DNA from: Paraglaciecola arctica BSs20135
GTDB taxonomy: Bacteria; Pseudomonadota; Gammaproteobacteria; Enterobacterales; Alteromonadaceae
DNA: 64,000 nucleotides
Reading direction: 5' to 3'
NCBI RefSeq assembly: GCF_000314995.1
Contig: NZ_BAEO01000025.1
Location: 31,124-95,123 of the forward strand
The position numbers were made by a program, and so were the translations under genes. The notes under the pieces are model-generated. The model saw nothing but the letters and a program-made list of their open reading frames with translations. It was not told where the DNA came from and searched no databases. Positions within the stretch are counted from its first letter, which is position 1. Each line of letters opens with the position of its first letter. Shown here piece after piece: positions 35,714 through 44,507 of the stretch.

Positions 35714-37426
35714 CTACGCAGAAGGATACAGGGGGGACAAGTTATGTTTTATTTGTTTTTGGATAGTGCCGTTTTTACGCAATTTACGCAATATTTGATG
35801 CAAATCTTTACTTTGCCATTCACTTTGATTTTTTGAATAACGGCAGGCTAGAAGGTTGTTAACGGCTTCAGATAGTTGCTGATCATCAATGATTTTTAAG
35901 CTTTGTTCTAAAGGAGCATTTTTATCTTGGATATAGCTGCCTAGCCATAAATGAAGATATCTTTGAGTATCAAGTGCGGTGTTTTTATTTAACGCTTTTT
36001 CAAGACTCTTCCACAACTCCTGTTCACTTTGTGTATTCCTAACCAAGGAGTTATTTGTTTTCTTTGAAGCGCTTTTTAATAGCGAAACGTGTTTCCACCA
36101 CAGTAATAATGTAATTATCCATAACAGCAACAAACTGGCTGTTAGCCAAATCCAATATTGAGGCACACTCATACTTTGATTGTTTACATCAGATGGCATT
36201 GGCTGTTGTGGCTTAATTTCAGGAGCAGCCTGAATACTTGGGCTTAAAGGGATCGCACTGCTTGGTTGAGTGGTTGCTGGCAATATGTTTAATGTTTTTT
36301 CGGCTAAAACTGCGTATTCGGTTTTCTTAGTGATGGTATTGAACCAAGGGATCCTCACTTCAGGAATAACCAGTTCACCAGCCTGACTAGGGATGATTGC
36401 TATGCTTTCTTTACGCTGAGCGATCAAGTTTTCATCTTTTTCAACCGTAGTTGTTTCAGCTTGATCTGGGTAGGTTTTCACTGAATCTGGATAAGTGCTG
36501 GTAATTTGTGGAAGTTGTTCTTCTACTACACCAATTGCGGTTAATGTAATAGTGCGAGTGATAGGCTCACCTGCAATATATTCATGGGTATTACCTTGCC
36601 ACTCGTCATCTAGTTGCACAAAATCACTGGGCAGCCAATGTTGGTCGTAGTTACTTGGTATAGGCAGCACAGTAATACTCTGGCTAGGGCCGACTCTGTT
36701 GACCGCCTTACTACGGTTAAAAAAGCCAAAACTCTGCCGCGAATTATCAGCCACCTCACCTTCAAATAAAGGGCCTTCAATAGTGAAAGTACCACTTTGC
36801 TGGGCAATAATCGCAAAGGAGCGTTCGATAATTCGGTAACGACGACCATCAACCACATCGTTATATTCCTTATCTTTACCAATTTGCCTGATGTCGGCAT
36901 TTTCTAATGTTGGACTAGATAAACTTCCCCTTTGCAGGTCTTTGCCTAAATGTAATTTAACTGTGTAACGAATTTGTTGCTGCAGATAGGCCTGTTCTAC
37001 GTCTACATCGGTAGTAATATACAGATCCCTTCCGTTAGATGATGTATTGGCTGAGACAGGGATGACTAACACTTCTATGGGTTTTGTAAGAGAGCCGTCA
37101 ATATCAAAGGACGGGATAGTGAAGCGACCTTTGTTTTTGGGGATTAGAATAGTTGACCAAGAAGTGGTTCTGGTTGTATCGAAGTTAACCATTTTTGTTT
37201 GCGAACTGATTGAGGTACGACCCACAACAAAGTCTTTCATCAAAAATGAAGAATCGAATGCGCCTTTATCAACCTCTCCGTTGGCTACCACTGACAGAAT
37301 AAACGACTCATCCACCATCACCGGATTTTTATCCACAGATGCGGTTACTTCAATTGATTGAGCTCGCAGCATAGTCGTTAGCATTAACAAAGCTAAGCCG
37401 ATTATTAACTTGGACATTTTTGACAT
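35714..37426 (-). CDS. batD: BatD-like protein (oxygen-tolerance/BatD family)
   Basis: 570 residues from the ATG at 37426; a TTG at 37441 overlaps the upstream stop. Signal peptide (KLIIGLALLMLTTMLRAQS), a long extracytoplasmic part made of beta-sandwich repeats (VTASVDKNPVMVDESFILSV; GEPITRTITLTAIGV), one transmembrane helix near residue 430 (YWIWLTASLLLLWIITLLLWW) and a cytoplasmic tail. Last gene of the MoxR/Bat operon. The name comes from the Bacteroides aerotolerance operon. Actual function in gammaproteobacteria is unsettled. Confidence 0.85.
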   Translation of the reverse strand: MSKMSKLIIGLALLMLTTMLRAQSIEVTASVDKNPVMVDESFILSVVANGEVDKGAFDSSFLMKDFVVGRTSISSQTKMVNFDTTRTTSWSTILIPKNKGRFTIPSFDIDGSLTKPIEVLVIPVSANTSSNGRDLYITTDVDVEQAYLQQQIRYTVKLHLGKDLQRGSLSSPTLENADIRQIGKDKEYNDVVDGRRYRIIERSFAIIAQQSGTFTIEGPLFEGEVADNSRQSFGFFNRSKAVNRVGPSQSITVLPIPSNYDQHWLPSDFVQLDDEWQGNTHEYIAGEPITRTITLTAIGVVEEQLPQITSTYPDSVKTYPDQAETTTVEKDENLIAQRKESIAIIPSQAGELVIPEVRIPWFNTITKKTEYAVLAEKTLNILPATTQPSSAIPLSPSIQAAPEIKPQQPMPSDVNNQSMSVPQYWIWLTASLLLLWIITLLLWWKHVSLLKSASKKTNNSLVRNTQSEQELWKSLEKALNKNTALDTQRYLHLWLGSYIQDKNAPLEQSLKIIDDQQLSEAVNNLLACRYSKNQSEWQSKDLHQILRKLRKNGTIQKQIKHNLSPLYPSA

Positions 37427-37434
37427 ACTCACTA

Positions 37435-39309
37435 TTACCAATTCCCCTGTATATTTGTTGGCAATCTTTCTCTTTTTCGCCGTTGTGACTCAATTTGCAT
37501 TTTACGTTTTAATAAAAATGCAGGATCGTCTGGGATCCGATTAAGCAGTTTTTGCATACGTTGCATTTGCTCTTTTTCTTCATCGGTCAGCTCTTCTTCA
37601 CCTTGTTGTAGAGCTTGTTGTTCTTGTTCTGTATTTTGTTTTTCGGCCTCAGCTTTCTGTTGCTGTTCCTCAGCTTCTGCTTGTTCTTGCTGCTCTTGCT
37701 CTGATTGACCTTGTTGTTCAGACTCTGACTCACTTTGTTCTGAGTTGTCGCTTTGCTGGGGATCTTGAGACTGTTCACCTTCTTGCTGCTGATCGCTTTT
37801 TTGACCATCTTGTTGTTCGCCGTCTTTCTCGCCGTTCTTTTCGCCGTCCTTTTCGCCATCTTCTTCATCTTCCGATTGTTCATCAGACTGATCTTGTTGC
37901 TGTTGATCTTTGAGATTTTCAAGTAAAACTTTATTCGCTAAGGCTTCTTCATGTTCTGGTTGTTGCTCTAACACTTGCTCATAGGCGGCAAGCGCTTGGT
38001 CTATTTCGCCCAGTTGAGCTAAAGCATTACCCGCATTGTATGTGGCATCCGTATAGTTTTTATCGGTAGGCTTAACTTGAGAAAAAGACTCCAAAGCCGC
38101 TTGGTAATCACCATTTTTATAATGAGCAGTGCCTTGCCACAAAGGATCTTCAAAGGTCTTAGCCGCTTGCTCGTACTCGTTTTTATTAAAAGCTTGCATA
38201 GCCTGCTGATCAGGTGTTTTCCACATATCCTGCCACCAATCAGCACGAGCCTGAGGAGAATAAGTGGGTAATAAAATGCCAATAAACAGCACTGTTACTA
38301 TACCGCGTCTAAAACTGTAGGCAGCGAAGGGTAATATGAGTAACAACAAATAAGGTCCCATCTCTTGCCACTTATCACCAAATTTTTCAGGTTCAGCTTC
38401 TTCATTTTTATCTGAGTCTTGTTCTATTAGCCTTTGTTCCATTAAATAATTAATATCGCTATCGTCTGCTTGCATTGATGCATAACGCCCGCCGCTACTA
38501 CGACTTAGAGATTTTAAATTATTAACCGTGAGTTTTGGGACCACAATGGCTCCACGGCTATTTTTTAACAACTCACCATCAATTAGCTGGATGGGCGCAC
38601 CTTCCTCTGTACCCACACCAAGCACAGATAAGCGAAACATTGAATTGTTGAAAATTTCACTGACTTCTTTCATCTGCTGGTTGTTGATCCCGTCGGTGAT
38701 CCAAAAAATTTCACCTTGTTGATACCCGGCATTAGTGAGTAACTCAATGGCAGCACGCAAACCTAAAGCAGGATCACTACCTGCAATGGGCATTATTTCT
38801 GGCGTTAAGCTGGGAATAAGGGTGGTAAGGTTTTGTGCATCAGTACTCAAAGGACTAATAGTGAATGCATCCCCTGCGTAGGCAACTAATCCAGTTTCTC
38901 CCTCGGTGACCGCATTAACTAAATCAATGGCTTTGTATTTGGCGCGAGTGAGTCGATCAGGTTTAACATCTGTTGCTCGCATAGACATAGACATATCAAT
39001 TAGCACCACTTTACCTGAATTTAACTGATAAACCGGTTGCGGTAATCTTTCCCATGTAGGTCCCGCTAGTGCAAGCGTGGCTATAACCCAGCAAAAACCC
39101 AATAAAAATAGCGGAGGTCTGACTTTTTTGATGCCCTCTGTGGTGATCAAATGTTGATACAAGTGACTGGCAAGTACCGACTGCCATCCTGACTGTTGTT
39201 TATGTACATAGCGAATTAAGGCGACAATTGTCAACAGTGGAATAATTGCCCATAACCAATGTGGACGAATAAAATGGAATTCGTTTAAGGCTGAAAAAGA
39301 CTCAATCAT
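37435..39309 (-). CDS. batB: VWA-domain and TPR protein (BatB/BatC fusion type)
   Basis: 624 residues: two N-terminal transmembrane segments (about 18-34, 67-84), a von Willebrand A domain with MIDAS DMSMS (Asp105, Ser107, Ser109), another membrane segment at about 310-345, then TPR repeats (DYQAALESFSQVKPTDKNYTDATYNAGNALAQLGEIDQAL). A tail of about 130 residues follows, made almost wholly of Gln, Glu, Asp, Ser and Lys. The C-terminal 40 residues are ordered again (MQRMQKLLNRIPDDPAFLLKRKM). It joins BatB and BatC functions in one chain. ATG overlaps batA by 8 bp. Confidence 0.87.
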   Translation of the reverse strand: MIESFSALNEFHFIRPHWLWAIIPLLTIVALIRYVHKQQSGWQSVLASHLYQHLITTEGIKKVRPPLFLLGFCWVIATLALAGPTWERLPQPVYQLNSGKVVLIDMSMSMRATDVKPDRLTRAKYKAIDLVNAVTEGETGLVAYAGDAFTISPLSTDAQNLTTLIPSLTPEIMPIAGSDPALGLRAAIELLTNAGYQQGEIFWITDGINNQQMKEVSEIFNNSMFRLSVLGVGTEEGAPIQLIDGELLKNSRGAIVVPKLTVNNLKSLSRSSGGRYASMQADDSDINYLMEQRLIEQDSDKNEEAEPEKFGDKWQEMGPYLLLLILPFAAYSFRRGIVTVLFIGILLPTYSPQARADWWQDMWKTPDQQAMQAFNKNEYEQAAKTFEDPLWQGTAHYKNGDYQAALESFSQVKPTDKNYTDATYNAGNALAQLGEIDQALAAYEQVLEQQPEHEEALANKVLLENLKDQQQQDQSDEQSEDEEDGEKDGEKNGEKDGEQQDGQKSDQQQEGEQSQDPQQSDNSEQSESESEQQGQSEQEQQEQAEAEEQQQKAEAEKQNTEQEQQALQQGEEELTDEEKEQMQRMQKLLNRIPDDPAFLLKRKMQIESQRRKRERLPTNIQGNW

Positions 39310-40336
39310 TTTGTCGCGCCTCTTTTTTTCCGTTTCGTCCGTTTTGTCGTGGGTTTAACAAAAACTGTTTCATAAGAGAAAAAATACCCATTAAAATTGT
39401 AATCAATAACGCTAAACCTAGAGGGTAATAGTATAAGGCTTGTAAAGGCCGCATCTGTTTGCTTTCTCTAGCAATGGGCTCAAGCTCGTCTAATGTGGCA
39501 TAAATTTGTTTAAGAGATTCAGCATCCCTTGCTCTAAAATATCGACCACCAGTAGAGGTGGCAATGTCGGTTAACATGCCTTCGTCTAAGTCTTGTGAGG
39601 GATTAACTTGTCTATTGCCAAAGAAACTTTGAACTAACATTTTGTCAGCACCCACACCTATAGTGTAAACAGTCACACCATTGTTGATGGCTAATTCATT
39701 GGCTTGTTCTGGAGTGATATTTCCTGCGGTATTTTGACCATCAGTTAGTAACACCAAAACTTTATTCGACTCTGTGCGCGCTTCAAAGCGTTTAATCGCC
39801 AATCCAATTGCATCACCAATTGCAGTTTGCTCTCCGACTAAACCAATTAAAGATTCGTTTAGCAGTTGTTCTACTGTTTCTCTATCGTAGGTCAGTGGAG
39901 CTTGTAAATAAGCGGTATCAGCAAACAAAATGAGTCCCAATCTATCGCCTACTCTGCGTTTGATAAAATCGCTGAGTACAAACTTAATCATTTTTAGTCT
40001 GTCTACCTGACGACCATTAACTTGCATATCATCAATTTTCATACTGCCAGATAAATCAACCGCTATCATTAAATCTCGGCCTTCGGCAGGAATACTAACG
40101 GGCTCACCTAACCACTGAGGTCTTGCTGTTGCTAATACCAGTGCTATCCATGCTAATGTGGCTAAAAACAAACTGAATTTTTTAGTGCCTTTACGTTGGC
40201 TTTTAGTTTCTATTCCTGTGGTTAGACTTGGCACCCGTAACGCCGCTTCTTGACCTTGTTTTTTACTGGGCAGCAGTAACGCTAGAAGAGGCAAAGGTAA
40301 TAGAAATAAGGCCCATATCCATTCAAACTCAAGCAT
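39302..40336 (-). CDS. batA: VWA-domain membrane protein, BatA type
   Basis: 344 residues from the ATG at 40336. A longer frame to 40429 lies mostly inside the DUF4381 gene and is rejected. N-terminal membrane segment (FLLPLPLLALLLP), a second at about 55-72, then a von Willebrand A domain with MIDAS DLSGS (Asp94, Ser96, Ser98), LLTDGQNTAG and the C-terminal helix YYPLGLALLITILMGIFSL. The VWA domain should face the periplasm and bind a divalent metal for protein contacts. Overlaps both neighbours by 8 bp. Confidence 0.88.
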   Translation of the reverse strand: MLEFEWIWALFLLPLPLLALLLPSKKQGQEAALRVPSLTTGIETKSQRKGTKKFSLFLATLAWIALVLATARPQWLGEPVSIPAEGRDLMIAVDLSGSMKIDDMQVNGRQVDRLKMIKFVLSDFIKRRVGDRLGLILFADTAYLQAPLTYDRETVEQLLNESLIGLVGEQTAIGDAIGLAIKRFEARTESNKVLVLLTDGQNTAGNITPEQANELAINNGVTVYTIGVGADKMLVQSFFGNRQVNPSQDLDEGMLTDIATSTGGRYFRARDAESLKQIYATLDELEPIARESKQMRPLQALYYYPLGLALLITILMGIFSLMKQFLLNPRQNGRNGKKEARQND

Positions 40337-40832
40337 TGTTTTGCTCCAATTTGATAAACATTTTTTTGCTTGGGGGTAGGGCATGTTTAATCCATGTTTC
40401 CACAGACTTGTAGTAACTTGGAAACTCAATGTTTTCTGATGTATTTGGTTGATACAATCTTTGTTGCATTAACTCAAAGGATCCAGAAAAGTCTTTAGTT
40501 TTGTTATTGGGAAGTGTCTTAATTAAAAATTCTGTCCACTTTTCACTGTGCATTTCTTGCACTTTTTGGTTAGGGAAGTACGTCATGGCGACACGTTTTA
40601 ACAATTGATTGAGCTGTGACACACAATTTAGGTCTGAGCTATCTATCTGTTGCAGAGATTTCAACGCTTGGCGTTTGGTTAGGGTTACTTTTTGCATTTT
40701 AACTAGCCAAATTGTTAGTAGGCATATGCCTATTACAACTAAGATCGCAAGTATCCACCACCCATAGGCAGGTGGCCAGATTTCTATTACAGCTGGTGTG
40801 TGAATGTCTTTTAAGTCTTGTAGTGGATTCAT
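40329..40832 (-). CDS. DUF4381 membrane protein
   Basis: 167 residues. N-terminal DIHTPAVIEIWPPAYGWWIL is the DUF4381 signature, leading into one transmembrane helix (WWILAILVVIGICLLTIWLV) and a cytoplasmic helical tail. It is always found between DUF58 and VWA genes in such operons. The ATGA overlap with the DUF58 gene indicates translational coupling. Function unknown, likely a scaffold of the Bat complex. Confidence 0.85.
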   Translation of the reverse strand: MNPLQDLKDIHTPAVIEIWPPAYGWWILAILVVIGICLLTIWLVKMQKVTLTKRQALKSLQQIDSSDLNCVSQLNQLLKRVAMTYFPNQKVQEMHSEKWTEFLIKTLPNNKTKDFSGSFELMQQRLYQPNTSENIEFPSYYKSVETWIKHALPPSKKMFIKLEQNNA

Positions 40833-41782
40833 TTGTGTTTACTCCCAGAAAATCGATCTAACTGCAATTCTAGGGGTTGCCCAGCGTCAATTTGGAGCAC
40901 CTGTGCCTTACATTGTTTTAGGGTGTTTTCAATATTATCAAAGTGGGCTTGATGTTGGTTGCTGTACTGCATTTCTGTGTCTTTTTCACCTAACACTATT
41001 TGTTGTCTATTGTGGCCATCACTCAAGGTCACTCTTTGACTCATTTTAACTTGTGGTAACTGATGTTCAAAAGGATCACTGATAGGGTAAGCAATGACCT
41101 CACAATGTTTACTTAGCTGAGCAATATGTTGTTTAGCCAATTCGTCTAACTGGCTAAAATCGCTCAATATAAAGATTAAACTGCCTGGGTGAGCGAGCCT
41201 ACGTAATCTAGCGCATGCGTTGCCTAAAGTGATTTGTTCTTGACCTGTGGTATGGGCTCCTTGTTGCACTTTTATCATACTATTTAATAGTGACAACACG
41301 GCTTTTTGCCGGGTAAAGGGTTTACATTCGATATGCTGATGTTGATTAAATACCAAGCCTCCGATGCGATCACCGCGCTTTCTGGCTGACCAAGCAATCA
41401 GCGCACTTAAATGAGCTGCTTGTACCGATTTGAATAAAAATTGGGTGCCAAACTGCATACTAGATGATAAGTCGGTGAGCACAAATACAGGACGCTCTTT
41501 TTCTTCACGATACAGCTTAGTATGGGTTTTTCCAGTACGAGCAGTCACGCGCCAATCTATGGCGCGAATATCATCACCTGCTTGATAATGGCGAGCTTCG
41601 TCAAACTCCATGCCACGGCCTTTGGTTTTTGCCAAATATGCCCCAGCTAGTTTAGCTTGCACCGTTTTACGAGGTGACAGGTTTAATAAAGCTGTTTTAC
41701 CTTGGTAGTGGATAAGTTCTCTTATACCAAGGTTCACACCGTCACTTTGGCATTTAGATAACCACTTTGTTATGTCTTGCAT
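40829..41782 (-). CDS. DUF58 domain protein
   Basis: 317 residues, with the DUF58 signature GRGMEFDEARHYQAGDDIRAIDWRVTARTGK followed by TKLYREEKERPVFVLTDLSSSM. The DLSSSM segment shows a MIDAS-like DxSxS within a VWA-like fold. No membrane segment in this member, so it is a cytoplasmic partner of MoxR. Second gene of the operon, 22 bp after moxR. Confidence 0.88.
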   Translation of the reverse strand: MQDITKWLSKCQSDGVNLGIRELIHYQGKTALLNLSPRKTVQAKLAGAYLAKTKGRGMEFDEARHYQAGDDIRAIDWRVTARTGKTHTKLYREEKERPVFVLTDLSSSMQFGTQFLFKSVQAAHLSALIAWSARKRGDRIGGLVFNQHQHIECKPFTRQKAVLSLLNSMIKVQQGAHTTGQEQITLGNACARLRRLAHPGSLIFILSDFSQLDELAKQHIAQLSKHCEVIAYPISDPFEHQLPQVKMSQRVTLSDGHNRQQIVLGEKDTEMQYSNQHQAHFDNIENTLKQCKAQVLQIDAGQPLELQLDRFSGSKHK

Positions 41783-41804
41783 ACTGTTTCCTTAACCTAG
41801 TTGT

Positions 41805-42761
41805 TTAAGGAACAGGCACTAGCTGCATAATTCTGTCTAACACTTGATTACTGTTGACACCTTCTGCTTCAGCTTCATAACTGAGTAATAATCTATGGCG
41901 TAAAACGTTATGAAATACCGCTTGAATATTATCAGGTCCAACAAAATCTCTACCCATTAACCATGCATGTGCCCGAGCGCATTTGTCTAAAGCGATAGTC
42001 GCCCTTGGGCTAGCTCCAAATTCTATCCAGTTGGCTAAGTCAGGGTCATAGCGCTCTGGTTGCCGAGTGGCAATAATTAACTGCACTATATATTGCTCTA
42101 AGGCTTCATCTAAATGTATTTTTAATACATCTTGACGGGCATTTAAGATATCTACTTGGCTTAAGCTAGGCGGGCTAACCACTTCTGCATGCATTGCTTC
42201 ATTGCGAGTTAAACGCAATATTTCCAATTCAGTTTCAGCTCCTGGGTAATCTATTTCTAAATGCATCAAAAAGCGATCAAGCTGAGCCTCTGGAAGTGGA
42301 TAGGTGCCTTCCTGTTCGATAGGGTTTTGTGTAGCCATAACCAAAAATAATTCTGGCAGTGCATAAGTAGTATTGCCAACTGTGATTTGTCTTTCGGCCA
42401 TAGCTTCAAGCAGAGCAGACTGAACTTTAGCTGGCGCACGATTGATCTCATCGGCCAATACTAGATTATGAAAAAGTGGGCCTTTTTGAAATACAAAACT
42501 ACCATTTTCGGGACGATAGATATCGGTTCCGGTTAAATCAGCGGGTAATAAATCTGGAGTAAACTGGACACGATGAAAATCACCTTCTAATCCATTTGCT
42601 AGGGCATTAACCGCTCGGGTTTTTGCCAAACCTGGAGGACCTTCCACTAATAAGTGTCCATCAGCTAATAGCGCCACTAAAATATTTTGCGTCAGTGTTT
42701 GTTGACCCACCACTTGGCTGTCTAAATATGCTTGTAATTGTCTAAATTGTGCGGCTGCCAT
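41805..42761 (-). CDS. MoxR family AAA+ ATPase
   Basis: 318 residues. Walker A VEGPPGLAKT (39-48), Walker B LVLADEINRAPAKVQSALLEAM, sensor 1 ATQNPIEQEGTYPLPEAQLDRF and the lid domain EFGASPRATIALDKCARAHA. MoxR ATPases act as chaperones that remodel or insert metals or cofactors into VWA-containing partners, here presumably BatA/BatB. First gene of a six-gene operon running to 35.7 kb. Confidence 0.93.
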   Translation of the reverse strand: MAAAQFRQLQAYLDSQVVGQQTLTQNILVALLADGHLLVEGPPGLAKTRAVNALANGLEGDFHRVQFTPDLLPADLTGTDIYRPENGSFVFQKGPLFHNLVLADEINRAPAKVQSALLEAMAERQITVGNTTYALPELFLVMATQNPIEQEGTYPLPEAQLDRFLMHLEIDYPGAETELEILRLTRNEAMHAEVVSPPSLSQVDILNARQDVLKIHLDEALEQYIVQLIIATRQPERYDPDLANWIEFGASPRATIALDKCARAHAWLMGRDFVGPDNIQAVFHNVLRHRLLLSYEAEAEGVNSNQVLDRIMQLVPVP

Positions 42762-43049
42762 AGTGTTAAATACTTCCTTCTAATTTGCGAATACTTAGAT
42801 GTTTTTTAGTTTAATTCGAATCAATATAGGGTTGTGTTATCTGCGATATGTAGATCCATGACCCAGACTACTGACTATGCTAACCGATATAAGGTTCCCA
42901 TTTAGAAAAACAATGTTACAAAATGCCTTAACTGTGGATTAATTAAAAATTTCGCACCGGTTTACACAAGATAGGGCAACTCATCGCCTAATATGTGAAT
43001 ATTGGAGTCCCAATATTCCATCTACACCTGAAGCGCGTTGCTTTTATAC

Positions 43050-43065
43050 CTTTGGTATACCAAAG
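43050..43065. promoter_or_regulatory. Perfect 16-bp palindrome CTTTGGTATACCAAAG
   Basis: Fully symmetric, 122 bp upstream of fadI in the divergent region shared with moxR. It has the look of an operator for a dimeric regulator. Neither flank continues the symmetry. Regulator unknown. Confidence 0.45.
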
Positions 43066-43144
43066 TAATAACTGGTTCCCCAGTCGCAGGATTTAAAGGT
43101 GTCTTGAAGTCATAATAGTAACTAGGTACAATCAGTTATACTTT

Positions 43145-43159
43145 ACAGGTCAGACCACT
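43145..43159. promoter_or_regulatory. FadR-like operator before fadIJ
   Basis: ACAGGTCAGACCACT matches the E. coli FadR consensus ACTGGTCNGACCAGT at all but two positions. It lies 28 bp upstream of the fadI start and just after a TATACT sequence that could be a -10 box. Position and gene function fit fatty-acid-responsive repression. Confidence 0.55.
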
Positions 43160-43186
43160 GGGTTTGAACATTTATAAGGGCAGAAA

Positions 43187-44497
43187 ATGACAGCTAAGCA
43201 GATAGTCAAAACGAGAGAAGGCGATAGGATCGCTATTGTTGCAGGTCTAAGAACACCATTTGCCAAAATGGCCACTTACTTTCATGGCGTGCCGGCTGTC
43301 GATTTAGGAAAAATGGTCGTCAACGAAATGTTAGTGCGCAATAACGTTGATCCTATGATTATCGAACAATTGGTCTATGGCCAAGTGGTGCAAATGCCAG
43401 AAGCGCCGAATATTGCTCGTGAGATTGTATTAGGCACTGGTATGAATGTGCACACTGATGCCTTTAGTGTTTCTAGGGCCTGTGCTACCAGTTTTCAATC
43501 TACTGTCAGTATTGCTGAGTCGATGATGGCCGGAAATATTAGTGTTGGTGTGGCTGGTGGAGCTGATTCAACATCTGTTGCACCTATAGGTGTTTCGAAA
43601 AAGTTAGCCAGAGCCTTAACTGATTTGCAAAAAACCAAAACGGTCGCACAAAAATGGCAAGTGCTTAAAAAATTAGGTCTTAAAGATTTAATGCCTGTGC
43701 CTCCTGCCGTAGCCGAATATTCCACGGGTTTGTCAATGGGACAAACCGCAGAACAAATGGCTAAAACTCATAACATCAGTCGTCAAGATCAAGATGCATT
43801 GGCACATCGTTCACATACCTTAGCCGCACAAAGTTGGAACGACGGTAAATTAGCCAACGAAGTAATGACTGCTTATGCTGAACCTTTTAAAGGAGCATTA
43901 GAAAAAGACAATAATGTGCGTTTCGACTCAACGATTGAAGGTTATGCGAAACTGCGCCCAGTGTTTGATAAAAAACATGGCACAGTAACCGCGGCGAATG
44001 CGACACCTCTTACCGATGGTGGCTCTGCGATATTAATGATGACAGAAAGTCGCGCCAAAGAATTAGGCTATACCCCACTGGGATATATTAAAAGTTATGC
44101 TTGGGCGGCAATAGATGTGTGGCAAGACATGTTAATAGGGCCTTCTTATGCCTCACCTATGGCATTAGATAGAGCAGGCATGACCCTGAACGACTTAACC
44201 TTAATTGAAATGCATGAAGCATTCGCTGCACAAACCCTAGCCAACATCAAAATGTTCGGCAGTGATAAGTTTGCTCAGGAAAAGTTGGGCCGCAGCAAGG
44301 CAACAGGCGAAATTGATATGGATAAATTTAATGTTATGGGCAGTTCTTTGGCCTATGGGCATCCATTTGCCGCAACAGGCACACGTATGATTACGCAAAT
44401 GTTAAATGAATTGAATCGCAGGGGAGGTGGCTCAGGCCTTCTTACCGCATGTGCTGCTGGTGGATTAGCCGCAGCCATGATAGTTGAAACAGAATAG
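43187..44497 (+). CDS. fadI: Acetyl-CoA C-acyltransferase (3-ketoacyl-CoA thiolase)
   Basis: 436 residues. Thiolase active sites: Cys99 (SRACATSF), His in EMHEAFAAQ, His in [11 protein letters not shown] and Cys in [12 protein letters not shown]. Cleaves 3-ketoacyl-CoA to acetyl-CoA in beta-oxidation, as the beta subunit of the FadIJ complex. The length and start segment ([17 protein letters not shown]) fit FadI rather than FadA (about 390). fadJ follows after 10 bp. Confidence 0.94.
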   Translation: MTAKQIVKTREGDRIAIVAGLRTPFAKMATYFHGVPAVDLGKMVVNEMLVRNNVDPMIIEQLVYGQVVQMPEAPNIAREIVLGTGMNVHTDAFSVSRACATSFQSTVSIAESMMAGNISVGVAGGADSTSVAPIGVSKKLARALTDLQKTKTVAQKWQVLKKLGLKDLMPVPPAVAEYSTGLSMGQTAEQMAKTHNISRQDQDALAHRSHTLAAQSWNDGKLANEVMTAYAEPFKGALEKDNNVRFDSTIEGYAKLRPVFDKKHGTVTAANATPLTDGGSAILMMTESRAKELGYTPLGYIKSYAWAAIDVWQDMLIGPSYASPMALDRAGMTLNDLTLIEMHEAFAAQTLANIKMFGSDKFAQEKLGRSKATGEIDMDKFNVMGSSLAYGHPFAATGTRMITQMLNELNRRGGGSGLLTACAAGGLAAAMIVETE

Positions 44498-44507
44498 GGT
44501 GACTGAC

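Larger units (their letters stand above)
42762..43186. other. Divergent promoter region between moxR and fadI
   Basis: 425 bp with no gene. It carries a perfect 16-bp palindrome (43050-43065) and a FadR-like site (43145-43159), listed separately. The remainder is AT-rich, without visible repeats. Confidence 0.5.

Noticed and set aside
37587..37922. Lys/Asn/Ser-rich open frame of 111 codons
   Set aside because: A frame shadow of the Glu/Gln-rich tail of the VWA-TPR gene.
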